Assembly (NCBI RefSeq): GCF_015207245.1
Contig: NZ_JADEXF010000201.1
Location: 1 to 6,541 of the forward strand
Source of the DNA: Nostoc cf. edaphicum LEGE 07299
GTDB taxonomy: Bacteria; Cyanobacteriota; Cyanobacteriia; Cyanobacteriales; Nostocaceae
Direction: 5' to 3'
Length of the DNA stretch: 6,541 nucleotides
Shown piece by piece: positions 5,653 through 6,541 of this stretch. The position numbers were made by a program, and so were the translations under genes. Numbering within the stretch: position 1 is the first letter of the stretch; each line of letters opens with the position of its first letter. Under the pieces are notes generated by a model that had not been told where the DNA came from, did no database searches, and worked only from the letters and a program-made list of their open reading frames with translations.

Positions 5653-6541
5653 GTGGAAATCAAAAGTAGCGAACTGACAATTAAGCAGTTAACGCACTTG
5701 GTAGGCGGCGGTTTAACTCCGCGGATGGTGCGTCATTATCATCAATTGGGACTGCTACCGCAACCAGTGCGATCGCGCAGCAATTACCGCCTCTACACCA
5801 AAAAAGATGTTCTCCGGTTACAACGGATTGTCGCACTCAAACAGCAAGGGTTTCAGCTAAACCATATCCGCAATATTTTGGAAGTGGAACCAGAAGCCGA
5901 CACAACGGTTAACCTCATGGGACAACTCCAGCAGCAATATCGCGCGGTGATGCAACAAATTTCTCAACTGCGACAAACTGCATCAGCATTAGAGGGATTA
6001 TTGGGGCGCGATCGCCATTGTCAAATTATCCAGGCGGAAGTTTTGGCACAACTCAAGTTACTTGATGTTGAAACCCAAGCTGGATTGGGAGGATTGGAAA
6101 ATCTCTGGAGTGGCTTGGATGCTGAAATTCATACCCACTCGGAAGCTTTTACTGAATCGCTACAACGCTTATTACCTGATCTGTCTCACCGTTCGGAAAT
6201 TGAACAACACTTAATTTCTCAGTTGGTTTTGGCTTGTGGCGATGTCAGTTTGCTGTCCTTTATTAAATTGAGTCGAGATGCGATCGCAGCTAGTCGAGAA
6301 GCTTTATCTTCAAGTTGTCAAATTGTTGTCGATACTCAAACGGTTGCAGCTGCTTTAGATCAAACCCGATTACTTCACTTAGGATGCCGCACCGAAACCT
6401 TAATTGATAATCCCCATATTACCACCGCCACTGAAGCCGAAGTTGCTTTTTGGCAACATCAAGAATGGCGAGAAAAATTGCTGCAAGTAAGTAATGGTTG
6501 TGTGCTGGTAGTTGGTTATGCTCCCTCAGTACTTCTGGAAG
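5653..6541 (+). CDS. coaR: CoaR, MerR-family cobalt regulator with precorrin-isomerase-like domain (3' end cut off)
   Basis: CoaR is the cobalt-responsive activator of coaT in cyanobacteria. The visible 296 residues start with a MerR winged helix-turn-helix: TIKQLTHLVGGGLTPRMVRHYHQLGLLPQP (9-38), NYRLYTKKDVLRL (44-56) and a coupling helix region to about 110. Residues about 170-296 match precorrin-8X methylmutase (CobH/CbiC): LVLACGDVSL (191-200), QIVVDTQTVAAAL (223-235) and VLVVGYAPS (284-292). The position of the catalytic His in the enzyme (motif IHA.G) is Leu193 here, fitting an effector-sensing rather than catalytic role. The C-terminal Cys-His-Cys cobalt motif known from Synechocystis CoaR would lie beyond the window. 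The start is GTG: an in-frame TAA sits at 5647-5649 and no other start codon precedes the HTH. Several HIP1 octamers occur. It is separated from coaT by the three-gene cassette, but reads away from coaT as in the usual divergent pair. Confidence 0.92.
   Translation, partial: MEIKSSELTIKQLTHLVGGGLTPRMVRHYHQLGLLPQPVRSRSNYRLYTKKDVLRLQRIVALKQQGFQLNHIRNILEVEPEADTTVNLMGQLQQQYRAVMQQISQLRQTASALEGLLGRDRHCQIIQAEVLAQLKLLDVETQAGLGGLENLWSGLDAEIHTHSEAFTESLQRLLPDLSHRSEIEQHLISQLVLACGDVSLLSFIKLSRDAIAASREALSSSCQIVVDTQTVAAALDQTRLLHLGCRTETLIDNPHITTATEAEVAFWQHQEWREKLLQVSNGCVLVVGYAPSVLLE

Overview
The window looks like chromosome of a filamentous, Nostocales-type cyanobacterium. The signs are many copies of the HIP1 octamer GCGATCGC, short tandemly repeated sequences (heptamers beside rsmI, octamers inside coaT), a MITE-like element with C/G-run hairpins, scarce Shine-Dalgarno sites, and a CoaR/CoaT cobalt pair of the type known from cyanobacteria. 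The genus cannot be fixed from the sequence alone.

Layout: 1-159 is gene-free and holds small degenerate inverted repeats. 160-1020 (minus) is rsmI, a 16S rRNA 2'-O-methyltransferase. 1021-1419 is a repeat-rich spacer with a heptamer tandem array, a 163-165 bp MITE-like element flanked by TAA, and a small hairpin repeat. 1420-3360 (minus) is a P1B-4 type metal ATPase, almost certainly the cobalt exporter CoaT. 3361-3660 holds a near-perfect dyad that forms a MerR-type operator with 20-bp spaced promoter elements on both strands. 3661-5545 (plus) is a compact three-gene cassette: a GHKL-ATPase protein, a small STAS-like (DUF4325-type) protein and a PIN-domain protein. 5653 to the window end (plus, cut off) is coaR, a MerR-family regulator fused to a precorrin-8X methylmutase (CobH/CbiC)-like domain.

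How the parts fit: coaT and coaR form a cobalt homeostasis unit. CoaR is expected to bind the dyad upstream of coaT and switch on cobalt export. In Synechocystis the two genes are adjacent and divergent. Here the GHKL/STAS/PIN cassette lies between them and reads the same way as coaR. The plus-strand half of the dyad carries a better -10 than the coaT side and points into the cassette, so the cassette, and possibly coaR by read-through, may have come under a cobalt-linked promoter.

The most interesting part is the cassette. It combines partner-switching-like components (ATPase plus STAS) with a likely ribonuclease, in a tightly packed operon with few HIP1 sites. It could be a defence, toxin or stress-signalling module. 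That role is inferred from domains and context only. A second oddity is a six-copy octamer repeat translated in frame inside the ATP-binding region of CoaT.
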